From an uncultured Christensenellaceae bacterium (GTDB lineage Bacteria > Bacillota > Clostridia > Christensenellales > UBA3700), in assembly GCA_910587685.1 (NCBI GenBank), contig CAJUMY010000011.1, positions 14,319 to 61,635 of the forward strand: a DNA stretch of 47,317 nt, in the 5' to 3' direction. Positions 15,980 through 25,316 of the stretch are shown piece after piece. Both the position numbers and the translations under genes were made by a program. The notes beneath the pieces are model-generated. The model worked only from the letters and a program-made list of their open reading frames with translations, ran no database searches and was not told where the DNA came from. The first letter of the stretch is position 1. Every line of letters begins with the position of its first letter.

Positions 15980-16033
15980 AAAAACCTCCGTATATCTTTC
16001 CGATCGTTTTATTTTTGATTTTTTATATTACCG

Positions 16034-16056
16034 CGGCATATATTTTGCCGCTTTTT
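16034..16056 (+). terminator. Plus-oriented hairpin and T-tract in the dnaX-ybaB gap
   Basis: GCGGC/GCCGC stem followed by TTTTTT on the plus strand, although no plus-strand gene lies upstream. On the minus strand the hairpin is preceded, not followed, by the A/T run. An 8-bp inverted repeat ATGAACGC/GCGTTCAT lies just beyond (about 16069-16089). Confidence 0.4.
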
Positions 16057-16106
16057 TCGATTTGATATATGAACGCCGCCTGCGTTCATACGTTGACTCA
16101 ACGATT

Positions 16107-17687
16107 TTACTTAGACTTTTTAGTCGTGACTATCTTATCGTTTTCGGTATCGAACATACTCATGACTTCGCCTATCTCGCTCTCGTAGTTCTTCTCTTCC
16201 TTTTTAACGTTCACGACTATTATACTGTCGATGTTAAAACGCTTCATTTCGAGAGCCGCAAGCATAAATCTGATATTATCAGCCTCTTTTATATAGTTAT
16301 AGCTGCCTTCTCTGTCCACCTCGAGATACATCACTCTTCCTATCTTATAACTGCCCACGACGTCTCCAAGCGCCGATAGCAATGTAAAATACTTAGAATA
16401 ACGCGCTTTTTGGATTATCTGTCCGAGTTCTGCGCGGCATTCTCGCCCCCTAGCCGCATCGCCGCCGTCTTCTACCGCCGCTCCTCTCGACATCGCGGCA
16501 ACTCTTTCGTCTAGCTCGTTGATCCTCTTGACAAGTTCCGCGTTTTGAAGCGTCGCGTTGCTGTCGGCGGTATCTGCCTTTGCCTTTTCAAGCGGTTTAG
16601 CTTCGTCCATAGCCGCCTTCACCAAAGCCATTTCGAGAAGTATCCTCGGCTGCGCGCTGAATCGCATCGTATTCTCTTCTTCAGCAAGTATATCGACGCA
16701 CCTCACGGCTTTATTAATGTCAGCCGTCGCTGATATCTTCTTTATCTTTTCAAATACGTTTTTCGGAAGATCGAGCAGTTTGTCGGCGTTATCGACTTTC
16801 GCCGAGTAAACTATATTCCTCATGCAGACCATCACGTCCTTTTGCAACTGCGTAACGCTCTTTCCTCCCGAAAGCAAATAATCGACTTTCGAAAGCAAAT
16901 AGTCGACGCGTCCTTCGAGTATACTTTCTGCAATATCCGCTATGACCGCAGGGTCGCTCGCGCCCAATACCTCGAGAACCTCTCTGTACGTTATATCCCC
17001 GACGCAATACGAAAGACACATATCCGCAATACTTAGAGTATCTCTCACGCTTCCGTCGCCTGCGTTCGCTATCGCTATGAGCGCCTCTTCTTCGAATCCT
17101 CTTCCTATCTCTTTCAATATCTTCTTGAGCAGTCCGACGAGTTCGGCTACTCCTACGAGTTTGAAGTCAAAACGTATACACCTCGACAATATAGTCTCGG
17201 GTATCTTCCTGATATCGGTAGTCGCCAGTATGAATACGACGTGAGACGGCGGCTCCTCGAGAGTCTTTAGAAATGCGTTGAACGCGCTCGGCGTTATCAT
17301 ATGCGCCTCGTCAATGATGTATACCTTATATCTTCCTACCGTGGGCGGATAACCGACGCTCTCGTTCAGCTCTCTCATATCGTCTACGCTGTTATGCGAA
17401 GCCGCGTCCATTTCGATAACGTCGAGATTAGCGGGATTATTGAGAGCCTGGCATACCGAACACTTTCCGCAAGGCGAACCGTCGACGGGCTCCAAGCAGT
17501 TAACGGCTTTTGCGAATATCTTAGCGATGGACGTCTTTCCCGTTCCTCTCGTTCCAGTAAAGAGAAAAGCGTGCGCGATACTGTCGCTTTTTATCATATT
17601 CTTAATAGTTCTTATGACGTAGTCCTGACCTATCACCTTATCGAACGAATCGGGTCTAAAACGTCTGTAGAGCGAATTGTGCGCCAT
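16107..17687 (-). CDS. dnaX: DNA polymerase III subunit gamma/tau
   Basis: 526 residues; the clamp-loader ATPase. Walker A is GTRGTGKT at 45-52, the zinc module is Cys64, Cys73, Cys76 and Cys79, Walker B is DEAH at 126-129, and the SRC sensor (LSRCIRFDF) follows. The tau-like tail is shorter than in Bacillus. The start at 17687 is chosen because AAAGGAGGAAGA lies directly upstream and the protein opens with the standard SLYRRFRPDSF; an ATG 18 bases earlier sits ahead of this site. A promoter is at 17751-17779. Confidence 0.96.
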   Translation of the reverse strand: MAHNSLYRRFRPDSFDKVIGQDYVIRTIKNMIKSDSIAHAFLFTGTRGTGKTSIAKIFAKAVNCLEPVDGSPCGKCSVCQALNNPANLDVIEMDAASHNSVDDMRELNESVGYPPTVGRYKVYIIDEAHMITPSAFNAFLKTLEEPPSHVVFILATTDIRKIPETILSRCIRFDFKLVGVAELVGLLKKILKEIGRGFEEEALIAIANAGDGSVRDTLSIADMCLSYCVGDITYREVLEVLGASDPAVIADIAESILEGRVDYLLSKVDYLLSGGKSVTQLQKDVMVCMRNIVYSAKVDNADKLLDLPKNVFEKIKKISATADINKAVRCVDILAEEENTMRFSAQPRILLEMALVKAAMDEAKPLEKAKADTADSNATLQNAELVKRINELDERVAAMSRGAAVEDGGDAARGRECRAELGQIIQKARYSKYFTLLSALGDVVGSYKIGRVMYLEVDREGSYNYIKEADNIRFMLAALEMKRFNIDSIIVVNVKKEEKNYESEIGEVMSMFDTENDKIVTTKKSK

Positions 17688-17750
17688 TCTTCCTCCTTTA
17701 CGCATTAACGAATAACACGCCGAAAATATAAATATTACGTTCGTATATTT

Positions 17751-17779
17751 ATGATACTATATATAAAGATTTTAGTCAA
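17751..17779 (-). promoter_or_regulatory. Promoter for dnaX-ybaB-recR
   Basis: On the minus strand TTGACT (17774-17779), a 17-bp spacer and TATCAT (17751-17756). Confidence 0.65.
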
Positions 17780-17993
17780 TGATAATTCAAGTTTTTGCAA
17801 ACGCCGTCCACGCGTAATAATTCCCGACGCTTCGACAAAAAACGAATAAATACCTATCTATCCCGTATTGATAAGCTCAAGGTAAACTTTTTATAAAACT
17901 TACAAAACTTAGGAGTATAAACGAAACGGCGTCGTTATCTATACCTTCATATTATACGGCAACGAAACGCCTAAGCTCCGCATATCGAGCATA

Positions 17994-18022
17994 TTGACAT
18001 TATTACCGATTTCTGTTATCTT
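17994..18022 (+). promoter_or_regulatory. Promoter for the alpha-glucosidase
   Basis: TTGACA (17994-17999), a 17-bp spacer and TATCTT (18017-18022). Confidence 0.65.
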
Positions 18023-18147
18023 ATATATGACAGATATGCCGATATGAGTTTTGTTCGGCGAGCTCGCATATTCGGCGATTTAGCTATGTTAAAAAAATGA
18101 AAATACAAAATCAGCCGTACATATATTATATATTTGAGAGGGACATT

Positions 18148-19794
18148 ATGAAATCGAGATGGTACAAAGACGCCGTTATATATCAGATATATCCGCGTAG
18201 TTTCAAGGATTCGAACGGCGACGGCATAGGCGACATAAAAGGAATAACGGAAAAGTTAGACTACATCAAAGACCTCGGAGTCGACGCGGTATGGCTTTCG
18301 CCGTGTTACAAGTCCCCTAACGACGACAACGGCTACGACATAAGCGATTACTGCGATATAATGGACGATTTCGGCACGCTCGAAGATTGGCAGGAAATGA
18401 TAGACGGACTTCATAAAAGAGGCATAAAGCTCATTATGGATCTCGTTGTCAATCATACGTCCGACGAACACGTATGGTTCAAGGAAGCGATAAAATCAAA
18501 GGATAATCCCTATCACGACTATTATATCTGGCGAAAAGGCAACGGAAAACGTCCGCCGAATAACTGGCAGGCGTGTTTCACAGGTTCTGCATGGCAATAC
18601 GTCGAGCATCTCGACGAATACTACCTGCACCTCTTCAGCGTTAAACAGCCCGACCTTAACTGGCGTAACGAAAAGGTAAGAGAAGAGGTCAAGAACATAT
18701 GTAAATACTGGCTCGATAAAGGCGTCGACGGCTTTAGATGCGACGTTATAACGTATATCGCAAAACCGGAAAATATGAACGGTAATATTTCGTACTCAGC
18801 ATACGTCACAGGCGAGCATTGGGAAGAATATATCAACGAACTTGCCCGCGAATGTTGGAACAAATACGATACGCTGATAGTCGGCGAAGCTACGGGCGTG
18901 AACAAAAAGAGAGCCGAAGAGATAACCGACGAGAAAAAAGAGCTCCTCGATACGCTGTTTCACTTCGAGCATATGCAGACCGACGCTTACTTCGGTTATC
19001 TTCCGAAAAAGCTCGATCTCGTGAAGTTCAAAAGAACGCTTTCAAACTGGCAACGCTCCCCGAGAAGCGTTTGGCAGTCGCTCTATTATGAGAATCACGA
19101 CCAACCGCGCAGTATCCCGCGATTCATGCCGTCAGGTAAATGGCGCGAATATTCCGCAAAGGCGCTCGCCACGTCGTTATTCTTTCAGCGAGGAACGCCC
19201 TATATATTCGAAGGGCAGGAGATAGGCATGACTAACGCCCGCTTTACCCGCGAGGAGTTTAAGGATATAGCTTCAATCAATATCTTGAAAGTTATAGACA
19301 AGAGAGCTCCTTTCCTCTCGAACTTCGCTATAAAAGCTCTCAATATAAAGGCGCGCGACCACGCAAGAACGCCTATGCAATGGTCGAGCAATAAAAACGC
19401 GGGCTTTACCGACGGAACGCCTTGGATGAAGATCAACGATAACTATAAAGAAATAAACGTCGAGGATGATCTTAAAGATGAAAACTCCGTTCTCAACTTC
19501 TACAAAAAGATGCTAAAGGTCCGCAAAGAATATATAGATATAACGAGAGACGGAGACTATAACGATATAGATATAAGAAACAGATCGGTATTCGCATATT
19601 CGCGTACTTTGAACGATAAGAAGCTCGTAGTTCTGGTCAACTTCAAGAGCAAGCCCTCGAAAGTAAAATTAGACGGCATTAAGCTCGATAACGCCAAAGT
19701 TATCCTAAACAACGCAGGCAACGTTCCTTTTGTTAAAAACGGCTATGCCATGCTTGCTCCGTGTCAAAGCGTCGTGTACGCGTTAAGCAAATAG
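18148..19794 (+). CDS. GH13 alpha-glucosidase (oligo-1,6-glucosidase type)
   Basis: 548 residues, the standard length for the oligo-1,6-glucosidase/trehalose-6-phosphate hydrolase branch of GH13. It opens with WYKDAVIYQIYPRSFKDSNG. Catalytic residues: region I DLVVNH (98-103), nucleophile Asp199 in GFRCDV, acid/base Glu247 in VGEATG, and transition-state Asp318 in ENHDQP. There is no signal peptide, so it hydrolyses imported alpha-glucosides in the cytoplasm. The start at 18148 has GAGAGGG upstream and begins at the conserved motif; an ATG 51 bases earlier lacks a site. There is no transporter next to it, and trehalose-6-phosphate cannot be excluded as substrate. Confidence 0.9.
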   Translation: MKSRWYKDAVIYQIYPRSFKDSNGDGIGDIKGITEKLDYIKDLGVDAVWLSPCYKSPNDDNGYDISDYCDIMDDFGTLEDWQEMIDGLHKRGIKLIMDLVVNHTSDEHVWFKEAIKSKDNPYHDYYIWRKGNGKRPPNNWQACFTGSAWQYVEHLDEYYLHLFSVKQPDLNWRNEKVREEVKNICKYWLDKGVDGFRCDVITYIAKPENMNGNISYSAYVTGEHWEEYINELARECWNKYDTLIVGEATGVNKKRAEEITDEKKELLDTLFHFEHMQTDAYFGYLPKKLDLVKFKRTLSNWQRSPRSVWQSLYYENHDQPRSIPRFMPSGKWREYSAKALATSLFFQRGTPYIFEGQEIGMTNARFTREEFKDIASINILKVIDKRAPFLSNFAIKALNIKARDHARTPMQWSSNKNAGFTDGTPWMKINDNYKEINVEDDLKDENSVLNFYKKMLKVRKEYIDITRDGDYNDIDIRNRSVFAYSRTLNDKKLVVLVNFKSKPSKVKLDGIKLDNAKVILNNAGNVPFVKNGYAMLAPCQSVVYALSK

Positions 19795-19854
19795 TTTTCC
19801 TAAAAACTTATAACGTGTCGTTAAAAACATATTATTTTCGAAGGCATATAAACA

Positions 19855-19893
19855 AACAGCAAGCGTTTCATTATCGAAATGCTTGCTGTTTTC
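19855..19893 (+). terminator. Intrinsic terminator after the alpha-glucosidase
   Basis: A stem of about 15 bp, AACAGCAAGCGTTTC/GAAATGCTTGCTGTT, with one wobble pair, then TTC. Confidence 0.65.
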
Positions 19894-20000
19894 TAATAAA
19901 TCGTATCGTCAAATAACAATAAGTTCATAAAATATAAATATTAGAAAACACAGATCTATCTTTATTACTATAAAATTCCGTTACTCTATCAACATACGTA

Positions 20001-20564
20001 TCAAATATCGGTTTCGTCGTCTAAAAAGTCGTCGCATATAGACTTTAGATCGGGCGGATTATTGATATCGTCGAGATTGAAGCCCCCTGAGCGTCTTGTC
20101 TCCGACACAAAATCTTCTTCTGCCGCGCTAAGCTCGCATTCGCTCTTTATATTGACGTCTTTCTCGAGAAGTTTAGCTATCTCCCTATCCATCGCGTCAA
20201 GATAATCCGCAAGGTTGTCTCTTTCGCCTATTATACGAAGATTGTCTTTGTGTCTGTCGCAATAGTTCATCCATTTAGAGCGGAAAATCTTTATCCTTTC
20301 GCCTTCTAACGTCAAACGTATCTTAGCTGTATAATCCATCTCCTTCGCTTTTTCGATAGCCCGAAGCAACGCCTCGTTGATGTCGCTTTCTCTGGATCTG
20401 TATTTATCGAGTTCTTTCGTTTTGATCGCGCATTCGAGCTTTAACGAATCTATTCTCTCCATCTGCTCGCTCAAAGTATCGTTATACTTCTTTTCCATAC
20501 TCGATATATATGCGTCGACTTCGTCCTTCGCGTAACCTTTTCTCTTCACGTTAAATCTTTCCAT
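20001..20564 (-). CDS. DivIVA-domain coiled-coil protein
   Basis: 187 residues. The first 25 (ERFNVKRKGYAKDEVDAYI) match the DivIVA membrane-targeting domain, with Phe and Gly-Tyr followed by EVD. The segment about 20-150 is charged and mostly helical, probably coiled coil; the tail is acidic. Such proteins sit at curved membrane or the septum and recruit division or cell-wall factors. It is shorter than Wag31 and more like GpsB/SepIVA-sized variants. The start at 20564 has GGAGGTCATA upstream; an ATG 12 bases earlier overlaps that site. It stands alone, so a specific role cannot be read. Confidence 0.8.
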   Translation of the reverse strand: MERFNVKRKGYAKDEVDAYISSMEKKYNDTLSEQMERIDSLKLECAIKTKELDKYRSRESDINEALLRAIEKAKEMDYTAKIRLTLEGERIKIFRSKWMNYCDRHKDNLRIIGERDNLADYLDAMDREIAKLLEKDVNIKSECELSAAEEDFVSETRRSGGFNLDDINNPPDLKSICDDFLDDETDI

Positions 20565-20953
20565 TATGACCTCCAAAGCCGATATTATGAATCATGCGAC
20601 ACGCTCTCATGCGTTTTCTTAACGGCGATGATACGTTGATGGTTGCCCGTTCTAAAGAAACCGATGATAATAGGCGGTTGCCTATAATATAGCACAACGG
20701 GCAATAAAATATTTGGAAGAAGTCGCAATAAAAAGTCGTAAAATGCAATAATTTGTATGACATTTCTATTTTCTTATTAAACCGTATAACATACGCCGAT
20801 CGTTAAAACTGCATAGTTGAGTAAACGGAAATCGACTTCGCATCGTCAAGCTTCTTGCGTAAACTCCGTAACCGCATCAAATAGTAAGGCATAAAAAATA
20901 CGCTTCGAAACAATATTCGAAGCGTATAAATAATTAGTCGATTTTATCAAATA
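20565..20953. other. Intergenic region upstream of the DivIVA-like gene
   Basis: 389 bases. It contains the terminator of the GtrA-like gene (20898-20927), and an AT-rich stretch near 20680-20760 that may hold the promoter of the DivIVA-like gene (a TATTAT on the minus strand near 20688, with no clear -35). Confidence 0.5.
20898..20927 (-). terminator. Intrinsic terminator after the GtrA-like gene
   Basis: A 12-bp perfect stem ATACGCTTCGAA/TTCGAAGCGTAT, followed on the minus strand by TTTTTATG. Confidence 0.85.
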
Positions 20954-21631
20954 TTATTCTTCGTCTTTTTTCTCGTCCTCTTTGACTTCAACAACGCTGT
21001 CTGCGGCTATCTCTTCGGCAACTTCGCCATCAACCGCTTCGCCTTTCTTTACAAAGAGCTTATCGTTCATAATGAGGAACTTCTCGGCAAAGAACATTAT
21101 TATAAGATCCGCGGTCGAGTAAACCATAACTGCAAGAAAGTTTGCAACTCCGGCTGCCGATTCTTCATTTCCCTTAAAAAGTCCGTTCGTCCACCAATCA
21201 GCATTAACGAAAGCCTGTTCTATCGGTTGCTTAATAGATACCGAACCGAGCCACAAAACCACGCTGAATACAACATACATAGCTATACCGAACGCTAAGT
21301 TGCTTCTAGGCTTAAAAAGAACCTTTCTATGTAATACGAAGTTAATAACTTTACATATAAAGATAGCTATCATCGAAATTATGAACGAACCGACGCCGTA
21401 TTTAATGCCGAACATTATAAAGTTGTTCACTGCGTCAAACTCTTTTACCGACTTAGCCAAGCTAATCTGTTCGATGATCATCTGCACGATAAATCCCGCC
21501 ATACTCAAAAGTATGAAGATAACGAGCTGTAATAAGTTCTTTAACGTGTTCTTTTTTGAAGAGTCGGATTTTACGGCTTCGCCGTTTTCTTCGACTGCTT
21601 CAGTCTGCTTCAATTCATTTTTGTCTTCCAT
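20954..21631 (-). CDS. GtrA-like four-helix membrane protein
   Basis: 225 residues with four predicted membrane helices (about 31-52, 72-100, 111-128, 158-182) between a charged N-terminus and an acidic C-terminal tail of about 30 residues. The phrase CKVINFVLHRKVLF at the end of the second helix resembles the GtrA family, which is linked to flipping or delivery of lipid-linked sugars. Match quality is moderate and the loop before the last helix is long. No glycosyltransferase partner is adjacent. Its own terminator follows. Confidence 0.6.
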   Translation of the reverse strand: MEDKNELKQTEAVEENGEAVKSDSSKKNTLKNLLQLVIFILLSMAGFIVQMIIEQISLAKSVKEFDAVNNFIMFGIKYGVGSFIISMIAIFICKVINFVLHRKVLFKPRSNLAFGIAMYVVFSVVLWLGSVSIKQPIEQAFVNADWWTNGLFKGNEESAAGVANFLAVMVYSTADLIIMFFAEKFLIMNDKLFVKKGEAVDGEVAEEIAADSVVEVKEDEKKDEE

Positions 21632-21889
21632 AATCTTCCTTCCTGTTTTAGATTCATTTATATTACGCTTCCCTCAAACTCTCATTCAAAGTCCGCGGTA
21701 TAAATCAATATATCATAAACGTTGATTTTCTATCAAAATACATCTCGAATGTTTGACCGTATATAATTATACTCCTCATTTCCCGCTTTGTCACTGTAAT
21801 TATTTTCCTTATCGGAAAAATTTTTGAATTCAATACATAGAAGCTACCTAAACTGTAGCTAACATACCTCTCATATAGCTTTCAGTGAT

Positions 21890-22774
21890 TTATACGATAA
21901 CGAACATTATATAGCTAAGTACGTATACGAGCGGAACGATGAATATGAACGAGTCTATCCTGTCCATAAAACCGCCGTGTCCCGGGAATATCTTTCCGTA
22001 ATCCTTTATGCCGAGATGTCTCTTGATAGCGCTTGCTCCCAAATCTCCGAGCTCGCCGAGTATTCCTCCGACGAATCCGACCGCAAGATATATCGGAAGC
22101 GATATCTTCCAATTATCGTGAAGCGCGAATATCGTTATATTCTTCATCCCGTCGAAGAGACGGAAATAATCGAAAAGCAGGAACACTATCACCGCTCCGA
22201 GCATACCGCCGATAACTCCGCCTATAGCTCCGCTTATAGTCTTTTTAGGCGAAATAGCGGGACACAGTTTCGGTCCTTTGAACGTTATGCCTACGAAGTA
22301 CGCCATAGTATCTTCGAGCACCGCTATAGCTATGACGAGAAGAAGCACGAGCACCTCTCCCTGCCCTCTGTTCATCTTGAAGAAGAGAGACATTATCATG
22401 AGCGGATAGAGGAGCACGAAGTTAGTGGCGAATAGATCGGTAAGCGAATACTTTTCTCTCTTGAACGTCATTATGATTATAGAAGAAAGCACCGCTACGA
22501 CTATAGATATAACGAGTCCGTCCATTCCGAAGTATACGCTGAGCGGACAGACGATCGCCATTGCCAAGACGGCCGGAACAGCCATCAAATGAAACCTTCT
22601 CTCTCCGTCCTCCTTTTTTGCGTTGTTCAGAGAGTGAAACATCTCATATGTACCCACAAAACCGAATAAACATATCACAAGGTCTGCGGCGCCCACCCAA
22701 TACTGTCTTACCCAAAAGAGCATCGAAAGCAAGAACGCGACCAATACGGCTGCCGTACCGAGTCTTTTTACCAT
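21890..22774 (-). CDS. cdsA: Phosphatidate cytidylyltransferase
   Basis: 294 residues, multi-spanning membrane enzyme making CDP-diacylglycerol from phosphatidate and CTP. The C-terminal signature is clear: SAIKRHLGIKDYGKIFPGHG followed by GFMDRIDS (about 255-280). About eight hydrophobic segments are visible. It follows uppS by 11 bases and closes the operon pyrH-frr-orf67-uppS-cdsA. In many Firmicutes dxr and a site-2 protease come next; here they do not. Confidence 0.95.
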   Translation of the reverse strand: MVKRLGTAAVLVAFLLSMLFWVRQYWVGAADLVICLFGFVGTYEMFHSLNNAKKEDGERRFHLMAVPAVLAMAIVCPLSVYFGMDGLVISIVVAVLSSIIIMTFKREKYSLTDLFATNFVLLYPLMIMSLFFKMNRGQGEVLVLLLVIAIAVLEDTMAYFVGITFKGPKLCPAISPKKTISGAIGGVIGGMLGAVIVFLLFDYFRLFDGMKNITIFALHDNWKISLPIYLAVGFVGGILGELGDLGASAIKRHLGIKDYGKIFPGHGGFMDRIDSFIFIVPLVYVLSYIMFVIV

Positions 22775-22785
22775 AAATAATCTCC

Positions 22786-23466
22786 TTATTTGAGTCCGCC
22801 GAAACGTCTCGTCCTTTTCGCGTATTCGTCTATTATCGAATCCACCGTCGCGGCGTTGAAATCAGGCCACAAATCGTCGATAAAAATGAGTTCGGAATAC
22901 GCCGACTGCCACAGCATAAAATTGCTGAGTCTTTTCTCGCCGCTCGATCTGACTATAACGTCGGGATCGCTCATACCTTTCGTATAAAGGCGCGACTCTA
23001 TATTCTCTTTCGTTATCTCTTCGCCGCTATCGACGAGAGCCTTTACCGCGGTGACGATCTCATCGCGTCCGCCGTAATTGAGTCCTATGTTGACGACCAT
23101 TCCTTCGCCGTTTTGCCGTACTGCGGAAGTGATCTTGTTAAGAGCGTCCAAGGTATCTTTCGGGAGTTTCGTAACGTCGCCCATGAATCTTACCGTCATA
23201 TTGCGTTCGACGTAGCTCTTCAGTTCGTTATCCGCGAACTTTCTCACCATATCGAAAAGAGCGTCTATCTCCTCCTGCGGTCTAGACCAGTTCTCAGTCG
23301 AAAACGCGTAGAAAGACACCTCTTTTATCCCGCGTTTTTCGCATGCGTTTATAACGCGTTCTAGCGCCTTTACGCCCTCTCTGTGACCGATCTTTCGCGG
23401 AAGAAGTCTCCTCTTCGCCCAACGTCCGTTACCGTCCATTATGAAAGCTATATGTTTTAGCTCCAT
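22786..23466 (-). CDS. uppS: Isoprenyl (undecaprenyl) diphosphate synthase
   Basis: 226 residues, slightly short for the cis-prenyltransferase family. It begins HIAFIMDGNGRWAKRR with catalytic Asp11; FSTENWSRP, the conserved NIGLNYGGRDEI and the C-terminal SDPDVIVRSSGEKRLSNFM plus DDLWPDF are all present. It makes the C55 carrier for peptidoglycan. Its ATG directly abuts the TGA of the small ORF upstream, implying translational coupling. Confidence 0.96.
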   Translation of the reverse strand: MELKHIAFIMDGNGRWAKRRLLPRKIGHREGVKALERVINACEKRGIKEVSFYAFSTENWSRPQEEIDALFDMVRKFADNELKSYVERNMTVRFMGDVTKLPKDTLDALNKITSAVRQNGEGMVVNIGLNYGGRDEIVTAVKALVDSGEEITKENIESRLYTKGMSDPDVIVRSSGEKRLSNFMLWQSAYSELIFIDDLWPDFNAATVDSIIDEYAKRTRRFGGLK

Positions 23467-23670
23467 TCAATCCTCGCTTTTAACGTTCAGCAAAAAGTTC
23501 GATACCGTAAGTATACACACCTTTCGCTCTTCGTCATACTTTACGCCGACAACGAGTTTGGTATCCCAAAATAATTGTTTCGGCGAAATATTTTCGACGA
23601 TCTCTACGCTATATCCCGCTTCTTCCGCGGCGCGCTTTGCATCGTCTTCGCTGTATCCTATCAGCGTCAT
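23467..23670 (-). CDS. Small 67-residue protein between frr and uppS
   Basis: Not recognised. The ATG overlaps the frr stop (ATGA, 23667-23670) and the TGA abuts the uppS ATG, so it is placed as a real coupled gene. The sequence reads GYSEDDAKRAAEEAGY, then VEIVENISPKQL, then a WDTKLVVGVKYDEERKVCIL strand pair: a helix followed by beta strands, with no membrane segment. The helix-strand pattern faintly resembles a single PASTA-like unit, but that is only an impression. A role linked to ribosome recycling or isoprenoid synthesis is suggested by position alone. Confidence 0.72.
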   Translation of the reverse strand: MTLIGYSEDDAKRAAEEAGYSVEIVENISPKQLFWDTKLVVGVKYDEERKVCILTVSNFLLNVKSED

Positions 23671-24242
23671 ATGCTGGTGACTTCCGATTCCTTGTCTTTC
23701 TGAAGTTTATCAACAGCGTCGATCTTCTCGTTGAGCTTTTTATCAACGTCCTTTTCGTACGTCGCGAGATCGTCCTCGGTTATAGCGCTGTCTTTTTTCA
23801 TCTTCTTGAGAACGTCGTTGATGTCGCGTCTTGCATTACGAAGAGCAACCTTCGCATTCTCCGCCATAGCCTTGATGTTTTTCGCGAGCTCTTTTCTCTT
23901 ATCTCCCGTGAGTTCCGGGAATATCAATCTAATGACCTTGCCGTCGTTCTGCGGATTGATACCGATATTAGCGGCGATTATTGCCTTTTCGATATTTTTG
24001 AGCATATTGACGTCCCAAGCGCTGACGACCAACATTCTCGCCTCGGGAACGGTTATGTTACCCACCTGATTTATCGGCGTAGGCTGACCGTAGTAATCGA
24101 CTACAACTTTGTCGAGAACGCGCGGATTGGCTCTGCCTGCTCTTATATTTAGATACTCGTTTTTGAGCGACGTAAGAGTCTTATCGAGTTTTTCCTCGTA
24201 AGTATCGAATATTTCCATTATTTCCATTGATTCGTAAGCCAT
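23667..24242 (-). CDS. frr: Ribosome recycling factor
   Basis: 191 residues. With EF-G it splits post-termination ribosomes. The family marks are clear: LNIRAGRANPRVLDKVVVDYYG, INQVGNITVPEARML, IGINPQNDGKVIRL and ELTGDKRKELAK. Three-helix bundle segments lie at both ends. The first ATG (24242) has AGAGGT 8 bases upstream; starting at the fifth or eighth codon methionine is possible. The gene overlaps the next by four bases. Confidence 0.97.
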   Translation of the reverse strand: MAYESMEIMEIFDTYEEKLDKTLTSLKNEYLNIRAGRANPRVLDKVVVDYYGQPTPINQVGNITVPEARMLVVSAWDVNMLKNIEKAIIAANIGINPQNDGKVIRLIFPELTGDKRKELAKNIKAMAENAKVALRNARRDINDVLKKMKKDSAITEDDLATYEKDVDKKLNEKIDAVDKLQKDKESEVTSI

Positions 24243-24306
24243 TGAAGTCTACCTCTCTTATCCTTTTATTAACTTAATATATCGTTTATGATTATCGCCC
24301 GAGTTT

Positions 24307-25005
24307 TTATTTGATAATCGTGCCGATTTTCTCGCCCTTTACGGCTTTCATGATACTGCCGCCCTCTTTAAGAGCAAAAGCTATGACCGGTATATTGTTC
24401 TCCATACACATCGAGACCGCCGTCGTATCCATAGCGCTAAGTCCCTTCTTTATAACGTCGATATACGCTATTTCGTCGAACTTCTTCGCGTCGGGATTCT
24501 TCTTCGGGTCGCTGTCGTATATGCCGTCTACGTTCTTCGCCAAGAGAAGCACGTCAGCGCCGATCTCTGCGGCTCTGAGCGCCGCGCCCGTATCCGTCGA
24601 GAAGAACGGATTACCCGTACCGCACGCAAAGATAACGATCCTTCCCTTCTCTAGATGTCTCATAGCTTTACGAAGTATATACGGCTCCGCGACTCTCGTT
24701 ATGGTGAGCGCAGTCTGCACTCTCGTCGGCATACCCGCTCTTTCGAGAGCGTCCTGCATCGCTATCGAATTGATAACGGTCGCAAGCATTCCCATATGAT
24801 CTGCCGCAGTCCTGTCCATAGCCGAATCAGCCTGTCTGCCGCGCCAAAAATTACCTCCGCCGATGATTATACCTATCTCTACTCCGAGCTCGTGCACTTC
24901 CTTTATCTGACCGACGACGTAATCTATGACCTTTTCGTCAAGTCCGAAACCTTTTTCTCCCGCAAGCGCCTCTCCGCTGATCTTTATGACAACTCTCTTA
25001 TACAT
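24307..25005 (-). CDS. pyrH: UMP kinase
   Basis: 232 residues, hexameric bacterial UMP kinase. It opens with KRVVIKISGEALAG; IGIIIGGGNFWRGR at about 46-59, DHMGMLAT, FACGTGNPFFSTDTGAALRA and LLLAKNVDGIYDSDPK are typical. It phosphorylates UMP to UDP. The ribosome binding site AAGGAG is unusually far (14 bases) from the ATG. It has its own promoter (25098-25126) and a terminator separates it from tsf. Confidence 0.97.
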   Translation of the reverse strand: MYKRVVIKISGEALAGEKGFGLDEKVIDYVVGQIKEVHELGVEIGIIIGGGNFWRGRQADSAMDRTAADHMGMLATVINSIAMQDALERAGMPTRVQTALTITRVAEPYILRKAMRHLEKGRIVIFACGTGNPFFSTDTGAALRAAEIGADVLLLAKNVDGIYDSDPKKNPDAKKFDEIAYIDVIKKGLSAMDTTAVSMCMENNIPVIAFALKEGGSIMKAVKGEKIGTIIK

Positions 25006-25097
25006 GGATCAAATCAAAACTCCTTAGTTCTTATTATCTTAAGCGGTAACGCCCGCAATGAAAGCGTTCCTGTTTTCAAAATCATTCTATCTTTATT

Positions 25098-25126
25098 ATT
25101 TTACAACATCGCGGAAAAAATTTCAA
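25098..25126 (-). promoter_or_regulatory. Promoter for pyrH-frr-orf67-uppS-cdsA
   Basis: On the minus strand TTGAAA (25121-25126), a 17-bp spacer and TAAAAT (25098-25103). Confidence 0.6.
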
Positions 25127-25286
25127 GATAAATCTATTATCAATATAATAAAATATATATAATTATCATTAAGATTCTTTTAAGAGCGTATCGCCGCATA
25201 TAGCAAGCGTTTTATCCTGAACGTATCTTACCGTAATTCTGATTTGTCGAAACCTACGACACTCAAAACGCGATTTTTATAAAGTA

Positions 25287-25316
25287 AAACGGCAATCGCG
25301 TATGCGATTGCCGTTT
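25287..25316 (-). terminator. Intrinsic terminator after tsf
   Basis: A 13-bp perfect stem AAACGGCAATCGC/GCGATTGCCGTTT, followed on the minus strand by TACTTTAT. Confidence 0.8.

Larger units (their letters stand above)
17688..18147. other. Divergent intergenic region, dnaX / alpha-glucosidase
   Basis: 460 bases with one promoter for each direction (17751-17779 minus, 17994-18022 plus). The plus leader is about 120 nt. No repressor operator or riboswitch is recognised. Confidence 0.65.
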
